Source: an uncultured Gemmatimonadales bacterium (GTDB taxonomy: Bacteria > Gemmatimonadota > Gemmatimonadetes > Gemmatimonadales > GWC2-71-9). From it: a DNA stretch of 64,000 nt. Position numbers and translations under genes: made by a program. Position 1 is the first letter of the stretch, and the number at the start of each line of letters is the position of its first letter. This document shows, piece by piece, positions 24,901 through 34,151 of this stretch. The stretch covers positions 55,831 through 119,830 of the forward strand of contig CAMYLY010000003.1 of the NCBI GenBank assembly GCA_947259405.1. The letters run 5' to 3'. The notes beneath the pieces are model-generated. The model did not search any database. It worked only from the letters and a program-made list of their open reading frames with translations, and was not told the origin of the DNA.

Positions 24901-25790
24901 GGATCGTCCCCGACGACCGCCAGGCGATCACCCGAGGGGCTGACTGCCAACCGCGTGATGTTCGAGATCTGCCCAGCGAATTCCGCCGCCTCTTGCCACG
25001 CGTCCGATCCCGGCCTCCACATGTGGAGCGTCGAGCCGGATCCCATCAAGATGGAGCCGTCCGGCATCCACGCGTAGTCCTGACTCGTCTCGACAGAGGG
25101 GATCAAACGCTGCATCTGCCTGGTGTCTGGATCGTAGATCGTGATCCACGCTTCGTTCTCAGACAGCCGATGTAGAAAACTCGCGGCGCGCCGGCCCGGG
25201 ACTTTGTGAATCGAGCGGCCAATGTCCGAGGCGACGAGTTCGGCTTCCCCGGTCGATACGTCCCCGATGTGCAAGGTCGCCGGACGGCCTAGCACGAACA
25301 TCGCGGTCGTCGTTCGATCGATCCAGGCGTGATACCCCACCGGCATGATGCGCTCGTAGATCACCGCAGGATTCTGGCCGCTGCTCGTGAACTGCCACAG
25401 GCGTTGCGTCGAATCCATTTCGACGCGTATCACCGAGAATGTCTCACCACCGGGCATGACCGTGGGCGAGTACTCGCTTTCGGGCGTGTCGGTGATGGGA
25501 GCCAGGATGCCACCTTCGGTTTCGTACCGCCACGCGTCAGCCTGACCGTCGCGGATCGAGGTGTAGAGGATCGCCCGACCGTCAGGGCTGAACGACGGCT
25601 GGTTATCGTAGCCCGGCCGGTTAGTCACGTTTACCAACGGGCCGAATTGCGCCCTCCCGTCGGTCCACGTGATGTCGCTGAGGTAGATATCCGTCCCAGC
25701 TTGGGCCCGAGCCGTGGGCGGCCAGACGGTCATGAGGGCGACAACCGCCGCCTGGACTAGTCGGTTCGGGATCGCGGTTGGTATATACAT
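24897..25790 (-). CDS. TolB-like (PD40) beta-propeller protein, exported
   Basis: A 297-residue protein with a signal peptide (residues 1-30, ending ARAQ). Repeats of the PD40 type follow, clearest in NQPSFSPDGRAILYTSIRDGQADAWRYE, and several other propeller blades (SEYSPTVMPGG; YAWMPDGSILMGSG; LAVSPSGDRLAVVGDD). Such proteins bind partners or act as periplasmic sensors. The start at 25790 gives a clean signal sequence; 10 upstream codons are in frame. Confidence 0.78.
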   Translation of the reverse strand: MYIPTAIPNRLVQAAVVALMTVWPPTARAQAGTDIYLSDITWTDGRAQFGPLVNVTNRPGYDNQPSFSPDGRAILYTSIRDGQADAWRYETEGGILAPITDTPESEYSPTVMPGGETFSVIRVEMDSTQRLWQFTSSGQNPAVIYERIMPVGYHAWIDRTTTAMFVLGRPATLHIGDVSTGEAELVASDIGRSIHKVPGRRAASFLHRLSENEAWITIYDPDTRQMQRLIPSVETSQDYAWMPDGSILMGSGSTLHMWRPGSDAWQEAAEFAGQISNITRLAVSPSGDRLAVVGDDP

Positions 25791-25838
25791 GTTCTTGGAG
25801 TACGTCGTTAGCGCAACCATGTCAACTCTGGAGCCATC

Positions 25839-26201
25839 GTGAACAAAGTGTTGTCACCGAAGGTGCTACTGCAAGCTGAGGGTCTTCTCGTGTTCATGGC
25901 CGCCCTCCTCATGTACCGCGAACTGGATGCATCGTGGTGGCTGTTCGTCCTCCTCTTCCTCGCCCCTGACCTGTCGATGATCGGGTATGTCTCGAATGCT
26001 GCCTTGGGCGCTGCGACGTACAACATCGTTCACACGTATGCGTTGCCAATCCTGCTGTACGCCGGTGGTTTCGTGACAGAGCGCAGTTGGTGGATGGCCT
26101 TTGCCATCATCTGGGCCGCGCACATCGGATTCGACCGCGTGCTCGGGTATGGGTTGAAGTACGCGACTGCGTTTCGTGACACGCATTGTGGGCGCGTCTA
26201 G
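25839..26201 (+). CDS. DUF4260 family membrane protein
   Basis: A 120-residue protein with three or four hydrophobic segments. LFLAPDLSMIGYVSNAALGAATYNIVHTYALP and the final HIGFDRVLGYGLKY are characteristic of DUF4260, whose function is unknown. The GTG start is preceded by CTGGAG. Confidence 0.85.
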   Translation: MNKVLSPKVLLQAEGLLVFMAALLMYRELDASWWLFVLLFLAPDLSMIGYVSNAALGAATYNIVHTYALPILLYAGGFVTERSWWMAFAIIWAAHIGFDRVLGYGLKYATAFRDTHCGRV

Positions 26202-26223
26202 CCGGATCAAGGCGATCTTTGAG

Positions 26224-26231
26224 TATCTTTG
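26224..26231 (+). promoter_or_regulatory. TAnnTTTG promoter element of the export cassette
   Basis: TATCTTTG, an exact TAnnTTTG match, begins 12 nt upstream of the ATG at 26236. No Shine-Dalgarno sequence separates them, so transcription probably begins at or next to the start codon. A TTTG also occurs at 26218-26221 but is too close to be a -33 element. Confidence 0.5.
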
Positions 26232-26235
26232 ACGC

Positions 26236-26985
26236 ATGTTTCGCCTCCTAGTAGTCACGACATTCCTTTGCTCGATTCCCGGGCTCGTCACAGCGCAGAC
26301 GGCCGCCGAGATCGTCGATCAGGTGGACCAGCTGCTTCGGGGGCGTTCCAGCGAAGCGTCCGTCCGCATGGAGGTCGTGACCGAGCACTGGGAACGGAGT
26401 ATGGAGGCGCGGATCTGGTCCCTGGGGACCGAGTACTCCCTCATCCGCATCGATGCCCCGGCCAAGGACGCCGGGATGGCCACGCTCAAGGCGGGCAACG
26501 ATCTTTGGAACTATCTCCCCCGTGTCGACCGCACGATCAAGCTCCCCGCCTCGCTCATGGGCGCATCATGGATGGGGTCGCATTTCACCAACGATGACCT
26601 CGTGAAGGAAAGCCGCATCATCGAGGACTACGACATCGAAATCACATTTGAAGGGTCACGGGACGGTAATGAGGTGTGGGAGTTCACGCTCACACCCAAA
26701 GAAGAGACGGCCGTGGTGTGGGGCAGGATCGTCGAGCAGGTCCGAAAGCGCGACATGATGCCCGAGTGGGTCCGCTACTATGATGACGACGGCGAGGTGG
26801 CGCGGACCATGGTGTTCACTGAGTTCACGATGATGGGTGGCCGTCTGGTGCCGGCACGAATGGTCGTGATACCGGCCGACAAGCCGGACGAGAGTACGAC
26901 CATCATCTACGACGCGCTCGCGTTCGACATCGGGCTTGAACCTTCGTTCTTCTCCCTCCGCAACCTCCGCAGTCAACGCAACTAA
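26236..26985 (+). CDS. LolA-like outer membrane lipoprotein-sorting protein
   Basis: A 249-residue periplasmic protein with a signal peptide ending VTAQ. The body has the pattern of outer-membrane lipoprotein-sorting (LolA_like) proteins: RMEVVTEHWERSMEARIW, DAGMATLKAGNDLWNYLPRVDRTIKLP, MGASWMGSHFTNDDLV and a C-terminal half-barrel. It should bind a hydrophobic ligand such as a lipoprotein acyl chain or lipid. It is the first gene of a five-gene set whose members abut or overlap by 1-4 bp, with ABC permeases immediately downstream. Confidence 0.85.
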   Translation: MFRLLVVTTFLCSIPGLVTAQTAAEIVDQVDQLLRGRSSEASVRMEVVTEHWERSMEARIWSLGTEYSLIRIDAPAKDAGMATLKAGNDLWNYLPRVDRTIKLPASLMGASWMGSHFTNDDLVKESRIIEDYDIEITFEGSRDGNEVWEFTLTPKEETAVVWGRIVEQVRKRDMMPEWVRYYDDDGEVARTMVFTEFTMMGGRLVPARMVVIPADKPDESTTIIYDALAFDIGLEPSFFSLRNLRSQRN

Positions 26986-26988
26986 GCC

Positions 26989-28242
26989 ATGCAACACGTG
27001 TGGTGGCTGATCGGGTGGCGCAACTTGGGACGGAACCGGCGGCGGAGTCTCATTGCCGCCGCAGCTCTCGGTTTCGGGTACTTCTCCGTGGTCGTGCTGA
27101 TGGGATGGGCTAAGGGGCTCACAGCCGAGATGATCGGCAACGGGACCGGTGTCGTGACGGGGCAGCTCCAAGTTCACGCGGACGATTTCAAGCCCGATGA
27201 AAGCGTTCACGCGACCATCGGCGGCCGAGCGGGAACTGATGTGCGCGCACTAGTCGCCCGGGTTCGTTCCGACCCTGCCGTCATTGCTGCCGCTCCGCGC
27301 GTCTATGGGGGCGGATTAGTCAGTACGGGCTCGGCGACCGTGGCGGGTGTCTTCATGGGCGTCGATCCCGACCTCGAGGTCGACGTATCACTACTTCTAA
27401 CGGTCATCGAGGCGGGGCGCGCGCCAGTGCTCGGCTCCAACGAGATTCTCATCGGGTTCGAGATGGCCCGGACGATCAAAGCCGCCCCAGGCGATGAGGT
27501 CGTGTTGGTGGCGCCCGCCATTGACGGATCGCTCGGCAACGACCTCTACACCGTCTCGGGCGTGTTCAAGACCGGTCTCGTGGATCTCGATCGCACGTTC
27601 GCGGTCTTGCCCATTGACGTGCTGCAGTCCTTGATGGCCATGGATGTCAACCGTATTCACGAGGTGGCGGCTACCGTTCCCGACGCCTGGCGTGCCGAGG
27701 ATGCAGTCACGCGCCTCAATGCGGTCATGGCGACGGGCGAGCCACCGATAGAGATAGAATCATGGGTGACGACGCGACCCGAAATGGTCGAATACGCAAC
27801 GCTCATGGAGTCCTTTCAGTGGATCCTGCTGGTGATCGTATTCGGCGTTGCGATCTTTGGTGTCGCCAATGCCATGCTCATGGCCACCTTCGAACGGCGC
27901 CGCGAGTTCGCCGTGATGCTTGCGTTGGGAACGCGCCCCTCCGGAATTCTCGCGTCCGTCGTTGCCGAGTCACTGTCGCTCGGGGTCCTGGGCCTAGTGG
28001 GAGGGGTGGTGTTCACGTTTCCGATCCTTGTCTGGTGGCACCTCGCGCCACCTGACATGAGCTGGCTGTTCGGCGAATTCACGATGCAGGGAGCGTTGAT
28101 GCGTCCGATCCTGCGCGTCGAGTACCCGTGGTCCATGACATGGCAGGCGGGCCTGGCCCTGTTTATTACAGCCGTGCTGGCTGCCGTGTATCCAGCCATC
28201 CGTGCTGGACGGGTCCCTCCGGCGGATACACTCGCGGACTGA
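26989..28242 (+). CDS. FtsX/LolCE-type ABC transporter permease
   Basis: A 417-residue permease. One N-terminal membrane helix (RRSLIAAAALGFGYFSVVVLMGW) is followed by a large periplasmic domain and three C-terminal helices (from about residue 280), the MacB/LolC/FtsX layout. EFAVMLALGTRPSGIL is the usual cytoplasmic coupling segment. It starts 3 bp after the LolA-like gene, and its TGA overlaps the next ATG (TGATG). With the ATPase at 29507 it probably extracts lipids or lipoproteins from the inner membrane. Confidence 0.87.
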   Translation: MQHVWWLIGWRNLGRNRRRSLIAAAALGFGYFSVVVLMGWAKGLTAEMIGNGTGVVTGQLQVHADDFKPDESVHATIGGRAGTDVRALVARVRSDPAVIAAAPRVYGGGLVSTGSATVAGVFMGVDPDLEVDVSLLLTVIEAGRAPVLGSNEILIGFEMARTIKAAPGDEVVLVAPAIDGSLGNDLYTVSGVFKTGLVDLDRTFAVLPIDVLQSLMAMDVNRIHEVAATVPDAWRAEDAVTRLNAVMATGEPPIEIESWVTTRPEMVEYATLMESFQWILLVIVFGVAIFGVANAMLMATFERRREFAVMLALGTRPSGILASVVAESLSLGVLGLVGGVVFTFPILVWWHLAPPDMSWLFGEFTMQGALMRPILRVEYPWSMTWQAGLALFITAVLAAVYPAIRAGRVPPADTLAD

Positions 28243-29510
28243 TGACCGTCACTTGGACCGTGTTGCCGAAGCTTGCGCTGCGCAACGTACGACGTCAGGC
28301 GCGCCGCAGCCTGTTGACCGGATCGGCGATGGCGATCGGTGTGGCAGTCCTCGCGTTTTCGCGCGCACTCGGCGACGGTGCGCACGAGGATTGGATCGAT
28401 GCTGGTGTGCGGATGGGATCCGGCCACATCGCGATTCAAGGTCCAGGCTACCACGCGAGTAAGAGCATCGACGACCGGTTGGGACCCGACGGCGTTGCGC
28501 AAGCTCTGGGAGTGCTCGGTCAACCAGGCGTTGCCGAACGCGTACAAGCCTACGCGACACGGTTCGAGGTCCAAGGCCTTGCCCTTGGTGCGACCACCGC
28601 CAGGCCGGTGATGATCTCGGGTGTCGATCCCACCGTCGAGGAGCACTTCTCCCGGCTGGGTGATCGTGTGGTCGAGGGTCGGTATCTCGAGCCTGGAGAT
28701 CGGTTGCACGCGTATGTTGGTGAGCGACTTGCCGAGCGATTGCAGCTCCGTGTTGGATCACGCCTCGTCCTGAATGCACAAGGTGCTGATGGCGAAATCG
28801 CCGGGCAGTTCGTCCGGGTCGTTGGGATATTCAAGACTGGGCTGCCCGAAGCGGATGCCGGCGTGGTGCAGATTCCTTTGGGTACGGCCCATGAGTGGCT
28901 GGGCGTCGATGGGGCCGCCACGACGGTCGCAGTCCTCGTCGAATCTGGATGGGTTGCCGGGGAGATGGTCAACCGTGTACGGGACGCAGTGGGGGAACGC
29001 GACGACATCGCAGTGATGAGTTGGCAGGAAGCCATGCCAGAACTCGAGGCCGCAATAAAGGTCGACGACTGGGGCGATTACGTGTTCCACATCATTCTCT
29101 TTGCCATCATCGCGTTGGCGATCGTGAACACGGTGCTCATGTCAGTGCTGTACCGGACACGGGAGTTTGGTGTCCTCCGCGCTCTCGGCCTCACGAAGGG
29201 GCAAACCGCGTCCGTCGTGATGAGTGAAGGGATCATCCTAACGGTGGTGAGCGGTGTCCTCGGCATGATCGTCGGCGTCGCCGTCACATGGATCTTCTTC
29301 AGAAACGGCCTCGACTACTCCGCGCTCATGGATAGCGACTTCAACTTCTCGGGTGTGGTTCTCGATACCGTGATCGTTCCCACGTTCCGGATGCAGCAAG
29401 TGGTGCTGAGCCTAGGGTCCATATTCATCATCGGGGTGGCGGCATCGATGTACCCGGCATACCGCGCCACGAGAATCGACGTGGCGGAGGCGATGAAATT
29501 CGAAGCATGA
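28242..29510 (+). CDS. FtsX/LolCE-type ABC transporter permease (second)
   Basis: A 422-residue permease with the same layout as its upstream neighbour: first helix in RRSLLTGSAMAIGVAVLAFS, periplasmic domain, then three helices. The coupling segment is EFGVLRALGLTKGQTASVVM. The ATG at 28242 shares a base with the previous stop; an open frame extends further upstream inside the previous gene and is ignored. The stop overlaps the ATPase start (ATGA). The two permeases probably form a LolC/LolE-like heterodimer. Confidence 0.87.
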   Translation: MTVTWTVLPKLALRNVRRQARRSLLTGSAMAIGVAVLAFSRALGDGAHEDWIDAGVRMGSGHIAIQGPGYHASKSIDDRLGPDGVAQALGVLGQPGVAERVQAYATRFEVQGLALGATTARPVMISGVDPTVEEHFSRLGDRVVEGRYLEPGDRLHAYVGERLAERLQLRVGSRLVLNAQGADGEIAGQFVRVVGIFKTGLPEADAGVVQIPLGTAHEWLGVDGAATTVAVLVESGWVAGEMVNRVRDAVGERDDIAVMSWQEAMPELEAAIKVDDWGDYVFHIILFAIIALAIVNTVLMSVLYRTREFGVLRALGLTKGQTASVVMSEGIILTVVSGVLGMIVGVAVTWIFFRNGLDYSALMDSDFNFSGVVLDTVIVPTFRMQQVVLSLGSIFIIGVAASMYPAYRATRIDVAEAMKFEA

Positions 29511-30223
29511 CCAGCATGACGAAATCAACGGCCGTCCGAACGGACGAGGTGTGGAAGGTCTTCAAGCACGATGGGCTGGCGGTGGAGGCTGTGCAGGGCA
29601 TCACGATGTCGGTGGACCCAGGGGACTTCGTGGTGGTCGCCGGTCCATCTGGATGCGGAAAGACGACGCTGCTCAACATGTTCGGAGGGCTGACGCGTCC
29701 GACCAGCGGGCGAGTTTGGGTCGACGAACGCGACCTGACGGCGTTGTCAGAAAAGGAGTTGGCGCGATTGCGATTGGAACGCGTCGGATTCGTCTTCCAA
29801 GCGTACAACCTGCTTCCTGTGCTCACAGCCTCAGAGAACGCCGAGTTCTCGATGCTGCTCCAAGGCATAGAGCCAGACGAACGACGTCGACGCATTGGCG
29901 AGTTGTTCAAAACGATCGGCATCGGGGGGCTCGAAGATCGTTTCCCGGCCAAGCTTTCTGGTGGGCAGCAACAGCGTGTGGCGGTGGCGCGCGCGGTGGT
30001 TGGGGAACCGGCGCTCGTCCTTGCGGATGAGCCGACCGCAAACCTGGACCGCGCGGCGAGCGATGCGCTGCTCGACCTGATGGTGGATCTGAACCGTGAT
30101 CGAGGAACGACGTTCGTGTTCGCGACGCACGATCCAGCCCTCATGGAACGCGCCAAGCGTCTCGTGCGCTTAGTGGATGGACAAATCGAAACCGACGAGC
30201 GGAGAGCGCCGGCTCACCAATGA
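29507..30223 (+). CDS. LolD/MacB-type ABC ATPase
   Basis: A 238-residue ABC ATPase. Walker A is GPSGCGKTT, the Q-loop is in FVFQAYNLLPVLTA, the signature is LSGGQQQRVAVARA, Walker B is LVLADEPTANLD, and the H-loop is ATHDPALM. The sequence fits the MacB/LolD/FtsE group that powers FtsX-type permeases. It overlaps both neighbours in ATGA tetramers (29507-29510 and 30220-30223), so subunit ratios are probably set by translational coupling. Confidence 0.93.
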   Translation: MTSMTKSTAVRTDEVWKVFKHDGLAVEAVQGITMSVDPGDFVVVAGPSGCGKTTLLNMFGGLTRPTSGRVWVDERDLTALSEKELARLRLERVGFVFQAYNLLPVLTASENAEFSMLLQGIEPDERRRRIGELFKTIGIGGLEDRFPAKLSGGQQQRVAVARAVVGEPALVLADEPTANLDRAASDALLDLMVDLNRDRGTTFVFATHDPALMERAKRLVRLVDGQIETDERRAPAHQ

Positions 30224-31398
30224 ACCTCGGCCGGTCCCTTTTTGGGGCGTTCGTCGGGCTCGTTACCTCGTTCCCCGTGGCTGCACAGGACTTCACCCCG
30301 GATTTCTACTATCTCCACGTCGGTGTCGGCTTCACCGAAGGACCACTGAGCGAAGCGGGCGCGCAGAGTATTCAGCGGCTCCGTGCGATGCTCGTGCCGA
30401 GTTTTGGCTCCGTGCGAGTCCATGCGGCGTACGAGCAGACCTTCACTCTCAGCTCCATGACACTCGGGCAGGGAAGTGGCCTTGCCCTCGGGGTCTCCAG
30501 TGGTGGAACGGATTGGCTCCCATTGCAGGGGACGCTCGAGGAGGGGGAGCATTTCCGGTGGACCCACCGGCTTGACCGTTTAGCGGTAGAGTTCGCGAGC
30601 GGTGCGTGGGATCTAGTCGTTGGCCGGCAAACCATTTCGTATGCGACGACGCTGTTCCTCACGCCCACCGATCCGTTCGTGCCGTTCGATCCGGCTGATC
30701 CGTTCCGAACCTATCGGGCGGGCGTCGACGCCCTGCGCCTGCGAGTGTTCCCAGGAACTTTCACCACGCTCGAGGGCGTCGTCCGCGTGGCAGAGGCTGG
30801 GGGTGACACGCTGCTCACGGCACTTGGGCGGATCCGAAGTGATGTGGCCGGCATCGAATTCTCGGCCTACGGCGGCGTCGTGCATGACGATGGCGCCGGG
30901 GCGCTCGGGGTGACCGTGACCGAGTTCGGGGCGGCCTTCCGCGGTGAGGCGCAGGTGCGCCGAGCCGACGGCGAAACGGTGTGGCGCCTTGCGGTCGGGG
31001 CGGATCGGAGCTTCACGGTTGACAGGAAAACACTCTATCTCGCACTGGAGTATCAGCGTGATGGGTTCGGGGCTGCCTCGGCTACGGACCTCACGCAGAT
31101 CATCACGTCTCAGCAGGCGCAGCGCGGTGAGCTGCAGGTCCTGGGCCGCCACTCAGCAGCACTGAGTGGAAGCTACCAGGTGCACCCGCTTGCCACGGTC
31201 CAACTTCTCGCCCTTACGAACCTCAGCGACCCGTCCGTCCTGTTGTCACCGGCTGCGTCGTACTCGGCTAGTGCGACCATCAATCTCCTGGGCGGTCTGT
31301 TCGTCGGACTTGGCGATGAGTTCAACGGCATGGTACTTGGATCGGAATACGGGAACATTCCGTGGTTGGCGTATGTGAGTTTGGAGGGGTTCTTCTAG
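30220..31398 (+). CDS. Outer-membrane porin-like beta-barrel protein
   Basis: A 392-residue protein with a signal peptide ending VAAQ, alternating amphipathic strands and a C-terminal Phe (SLEGFF) as in outer-membrane barrels. DLVVGRQTISYATTLFLTPTDPF resembles the GRQ...DPF signature of carbohydrate- or alginate-type porins. It is translationally coupled to the ABC ATPase, which suggests that the exporter delivers its cargo to, or through, this barrel. Confidence 0.8.
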   Translation: MNLGRSLFGAFVGLVTSFPVAAQDFTPDFYYLHVGVGFTEGPLSEAGAQSIQRLRAMLVPSFGSVRVHAAYEQTFTLSSMTLGQGSGLALGVSSGGTDWLPLQGTLEEGEHFRWTHRLDRLAVEFASGAWDLVVGRQTISYATTLFLTPTDPFVPFDPADPFRTYRAGVDALRLRVFPGTFTTLEGVVRVAEAGGDTLLTALGRIRSDVAGIEFSAYGGVVHDDGAGALGVTVTEFGAAFRGEAQVRRADGETVWRLAVGADRSFTVDRKTLYLALEYQRDGFGAASATDLTQIITSQQAQRGELQVLGRHSAALSGSYQVHPLATVQLLALTNLSDPSVLLSPAASYSASATINLLGGLFVGLGDEFNGMVLGSEYGNIPWLAYVSLEGFF

Positions 31399-31451
31399 AA
31401 CGGTGCAGGGCGAGGGCCGAGGGGCGAATGAGCGGGGGGGGCGCCGGAGCG

Positions 31452-32753
31452 CTAGAACGCGCTGAAGAGGTCGCGGACTCCGAGGACGAGAATCAGTAGG
31501 ATCCCGGCGGGCACAACCCACCGCAGCCAGAAGATCCAGATGGGTGAGACCTGCATTTTGTCGCTTCCCTTGTTGACTTCCTCGAGCGCGCGCGCTCGAT
31601 CCACGACCCACGCGAGACCGATCACCGCGAGCACGCTGCCGACTGGGTGCATGACGGACCCCCAAAACAAATCGCTGGCGGCGATATAATCGACGCTCCT
31701 GATGGCGGGTGTCCCGAGGACGAGGCTTGCCGAGCAGAACGTGATGGTCGCTCGCCGCCGCGTCCAGCCGAGGCCGTCGACCATCGCGGCGACGACAACT
31801 TCGAATGCGGCGACCACGGACAGGAAAGCTGCGAGAAGGAGCAAGCCAAAGAACATCACGCCAAACAGTGATCCGAACGGGATGTGCTGCAGCATACTTG
31901 GAACTGCGACGAAGGTGAGCGATGGGCCTTCCTCGAGTTCGACGCCGAGTGCGACGGCGGCGGGCACGATGGCGAGGCCGGCGATGATCGCGACGGTCGT
32001 CTCGGCGAGACTAACCGACAGCGCGCTTCGCGTGAGGTTGGTCTCATCCGGCAGATAGCTCGCATAGGTCACGAGCATGGTGCCGCCCAGCCCCAGCGAG
32101 AAGAAGATCTGCCCCAGCGCGGCCGCAAACACGCCCGCGTCGAGTTTGGCGAAGTCGGGCACGAGGTAGTACCGCAGTCCCTCGCCAATGCCCTCCAGAA
32201 GGAGCGTGCGCACGAGCAGGACGAGCAACATGGTGAAGAGGACTGGGATCGCAAATCTGCTGACCCGCTCGATGCCATCGCGCACGCCGCTTATGAGCAC
32301 CGCGGCGGTTCCCGCCAAGACGGCCGCCGCAGCCACGAACTGCCAAGCGAACGAGGCAACCACGCCGTCGAAGTAGGACGCGGGATTCATGCCGGTGATC
32401 CCGCCGACAAGCGAGACAAGTAAGTACCGAAGTACCCACCCGACCACCACCGTGTAATACGAGACGGCCATGAAGATCGTAGCAAACAGCACGATACTGA
32501 TCACGCGATTGCCGGGCATGCCGATCTGGGCGAATGCCCCGACCGGTCCCCGGCGTGTGTGCCGCCCGAGCGTCAGCTCGGCCATTAAGGCGGGAATTCC
32601 GAATGCCGCAAGAAGGGCGAGGTACACGAGGATGAATGCCCCGCCGCCAAAGGCGCCAACCATGTACGGGAAGCGCCAGACGTTCCCAAGGCCGACGGCC
32701 ATGCCCGTGAGCGCGAGGAACGCACCGAGCGACGAAGAGAAGCGGGGGCGCAT
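31452..32753 (-). CDS. Sodium-dependent transporter of the NSS/SNF family
   Basis: A 433-residue polytopic protein. The N-terminus has the hallmark sequence AVGLGNVWRFPYMVGAFGGGAFILVYL, with the sodium and substrate sites of LeuT-like transporters, then GIPALMAELTLGR. About eleven hydrophobic segments follow. It should import an amino acid or related solute with sodium. A G-rich repeat lies directly upstream of its start and low-complexity sequence follows its stop. Confidence 0.92.
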   Translation of the reverse strand: MRPRFSSSLGAFLALTGMAVGLGNVWRFPYMVGAFGGGAFILVYLALLAAFGIPALMAELTLGRHTRRGPVGAFAQIGMPGNRVISIVLFATIFMAVSYYTVVVGWVLRYLLVSLVGGITGMNPASYFDGVVASFAWQFVAAAAVLAGTAAVLISGVRDGIERVSRFAIPVLFTMLLVLLVRTLLLEGIGEGLRYYLVPDFAKLDAGVFAAALGQIFFSLGLGGTMLVTYASYLPDETNLTRSALSVSLAETTVAIIAGLAIVPAAVALGVELEEGPSLTFVAVPSMLQHIPFGSLFGVMFFGLLLLAAFLSVVAAFEVVVAAMVDGLGWTRRRATITFCSASLVLGTPAIRSVDYIAASDLFWGSVMHPVGSVLAVIGLAWVVDRARALEEVNKGSDKMQVSPIWIFWLRWVVPAGILLILVLGVRDLFSAF

Positions 32754-32810
32754 GGATAGAGGCGATAGAGGGGATAGGAGGGATGGAAGGGGTAGAAGAG
32801 AAGAGAGGAG
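32753..32810. repeat. Degenerate GATAGAGGGG repeat
   Basis: GATAGAGGCGATAGAGGGGATAGGAGGGATGGAAGGGGTAGAAG-type purine-rich sequence directly before the symporter start and after the NPP gene. It is related to the array at 15515. Confidence 0.7.
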
Positions 32811-32834
32811 AGTCTTGCTCGATCGCTATCCCCT

Positions 32835-34064
32835 CTACCGCAAAACCATCCGCACCGAATCCAAGCTCCCGTCGTTGCTCGCCGGCTCGATGCCCAGAAG
32901 ATGGCACACGAGTTCGTACAGGTGGACGTTGGCGAACGGCGGGACCGTGTGGCCCGCAGCGAACGCGGGCCCGGAAGCGATGAACAGCGAACCCATCGAC
33001 AAGAGCTGATTGTCGTAACCGTGACTGTGTCCAAAGAAGTTCCTGCGGTTGCGCTGGAAGTAGTCCCTCGTCGTAATGGACCACCCGTCGTCCGCGATCG
33101 CGATAACGGGCGGGACTCGCGCATTGTGTTGCAGACGGAAGCGTTCCGGTAGATCGCCGCGTCGATAGACCGTGATGTTGGGATGCGCCCCTTCCAACTG
33201 GCGATACACTCGTTCGTGGTCTCCGTCATTGGCGTACCCCATCCATACGGGGTGCCAATCGACGACACGCACGGCGTCGAGTTCGAGGTAATCGTCCATA
33301 AAGACGACCCGGTCAGGAGATCGCTCGGACATTCCGTGATCGGACACCACGATCACGTTGACCTGGTTCCGTACGTCCAATCTCGCGATGCCGGCGGTCA
33401 GGCGTCCGATAGCGACGTCCACCGCTTCGATGGCCCTCCGGACGCGAGGGCTGTCGACCGCTTCGTCGTGCGCGGCTCCATCGACATCCTCGAAGTAAAG
33501 CGTGATCAGGCCAGGTCGTTGGCCGTCAGGGAGAGCGAGCCACGCCAGCACCTGGTCCACACGTTCCCGATTGGGAATCGAGGCGTCGAACGGTCGCCAA
33601 TGAGTGGCATACTTGCCTTGAATCGCCGTTTCCGTTCCCGGCCAAAAGAAGGTGGCTGCCGTGATGCCTTGCCGCTCGGCCGTCAGCCAAACCGGCTCAC
33701 CGCCCCACCAAAACCCCTGTTCGACAGCGTCCCGGTCACTGATCCGAAACCAGGCATCCCGTTCGGGATCGTACATGGTGTTCGAGATGATCCCGTGGTT
33801 CTCGGGGTAGAGTCCCGTTGCCATGGTGTAGTGGCTGGGGAAGGTGAGGGACGGGAAAGGGGGTACCAAGCGTTCGGCGCTCACACCAGCGCCTGCGAGG
33901 CTGTCGAGTGTGGGTGTTTCGCCATAGCGCCGGAAATCCCAGCGAAACCCGTCCAGGCTCACGAGAACTACCGTCGAGGCGTCGCCCGTGCGGGCGGTCC
34001 GGCATGCGGTGGAGAGAGCCCCGAGGCCCAGCAGGCCCATCAGGAAGAGGCGTGGGCGAATCAT
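32835..34064 (-). CDS. NPP-family nucleotide pyrophosphatase/phosphodiesterase lipoprotein
   Basis: A 409-residue protein with a lipobox (LGALSTAC). Alkaline-phosphatase-superfamily metal ligands are in VLVSLDGFRWDF, the nucleophile Thr in PPFPSLTFPSHYTMATGLYPENHGI, and others in YFEDVDGAAHD and VVSDHGMSE. This matches ectonucleotide pyrophosphatase/phosphodiesterases, which cleave nucleotide or lipid phosphodiesters outside the inner membrane. An exact TAnnTTTG element 13 nt upstream supports the ATG at 34064. Divergent from the translocase-like gene. Confidence 0.9.
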   Translation of the reverse strand: MIRPRLFLMGLLGLGALSTACRTARTGDASTVVLVSLDGFRWDFRRYGETPTLDSLAGAGVSAERLVPPFPSLTFPSHYTMATGLYPENHGIISNTMYDPERDAWFRISDRDAVEQGFWWGGEPVWLTAERQGITAATFFWPGTETAIQGKYATHWRPFDASIPNRERVDQVLAWLALPDGQRPGLITLYFEDVDGAAHDEAVDSPRVRRAIEAVDVAIGRLTAGIARLDVRNQVNVIVVSDHGMSERSPDRVVFMDDYLELDAVRVVDWHPVWMGYANDGDHERVYRQLEGAHPNITVYRRGDLPERFRLQHNARVPPVIAIADDGWSITTRDYFQRNRRNFFGHSHGYDNQLLSMGSLFIASGPAFAAGHTVPPFANVHLYELVCHLLGIEPASNDGSLDSVRMVLR

Positions 34065-34069
34065 GGTCC

Positions 34070-34077
34070 CAAAACTA
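34070..34077 (-). promoter_or_regulatory. TAnnTTTG promoter element of the NPP gene
   Basis: On the minus strand TAGTTTTG, an exact TAnnTTTG match, starts 13 nt before the ATG, with no Shine-Dalgarno sequence. The divergent gene has TATCTTGT at 34138, 14 nt before its own ATG. Confidence 0.5.
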
Positions 34078-34151
34078 CTCGGCGGTGCAGTCTCGTCACA
34101 GGCCAACGCTCCTTCAACGAACCCGGCACGTTCCACGTATCTTGTGTGTTC

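Noticed and set aside
33183..34151. 323-codon open upstream extension of the translocase-like gene
   Set aside because: It is antisense to the NPP gene, which has full catalytic motifs. The translocase start at 34152 has its own upstream element and gives a normal membrane protein.
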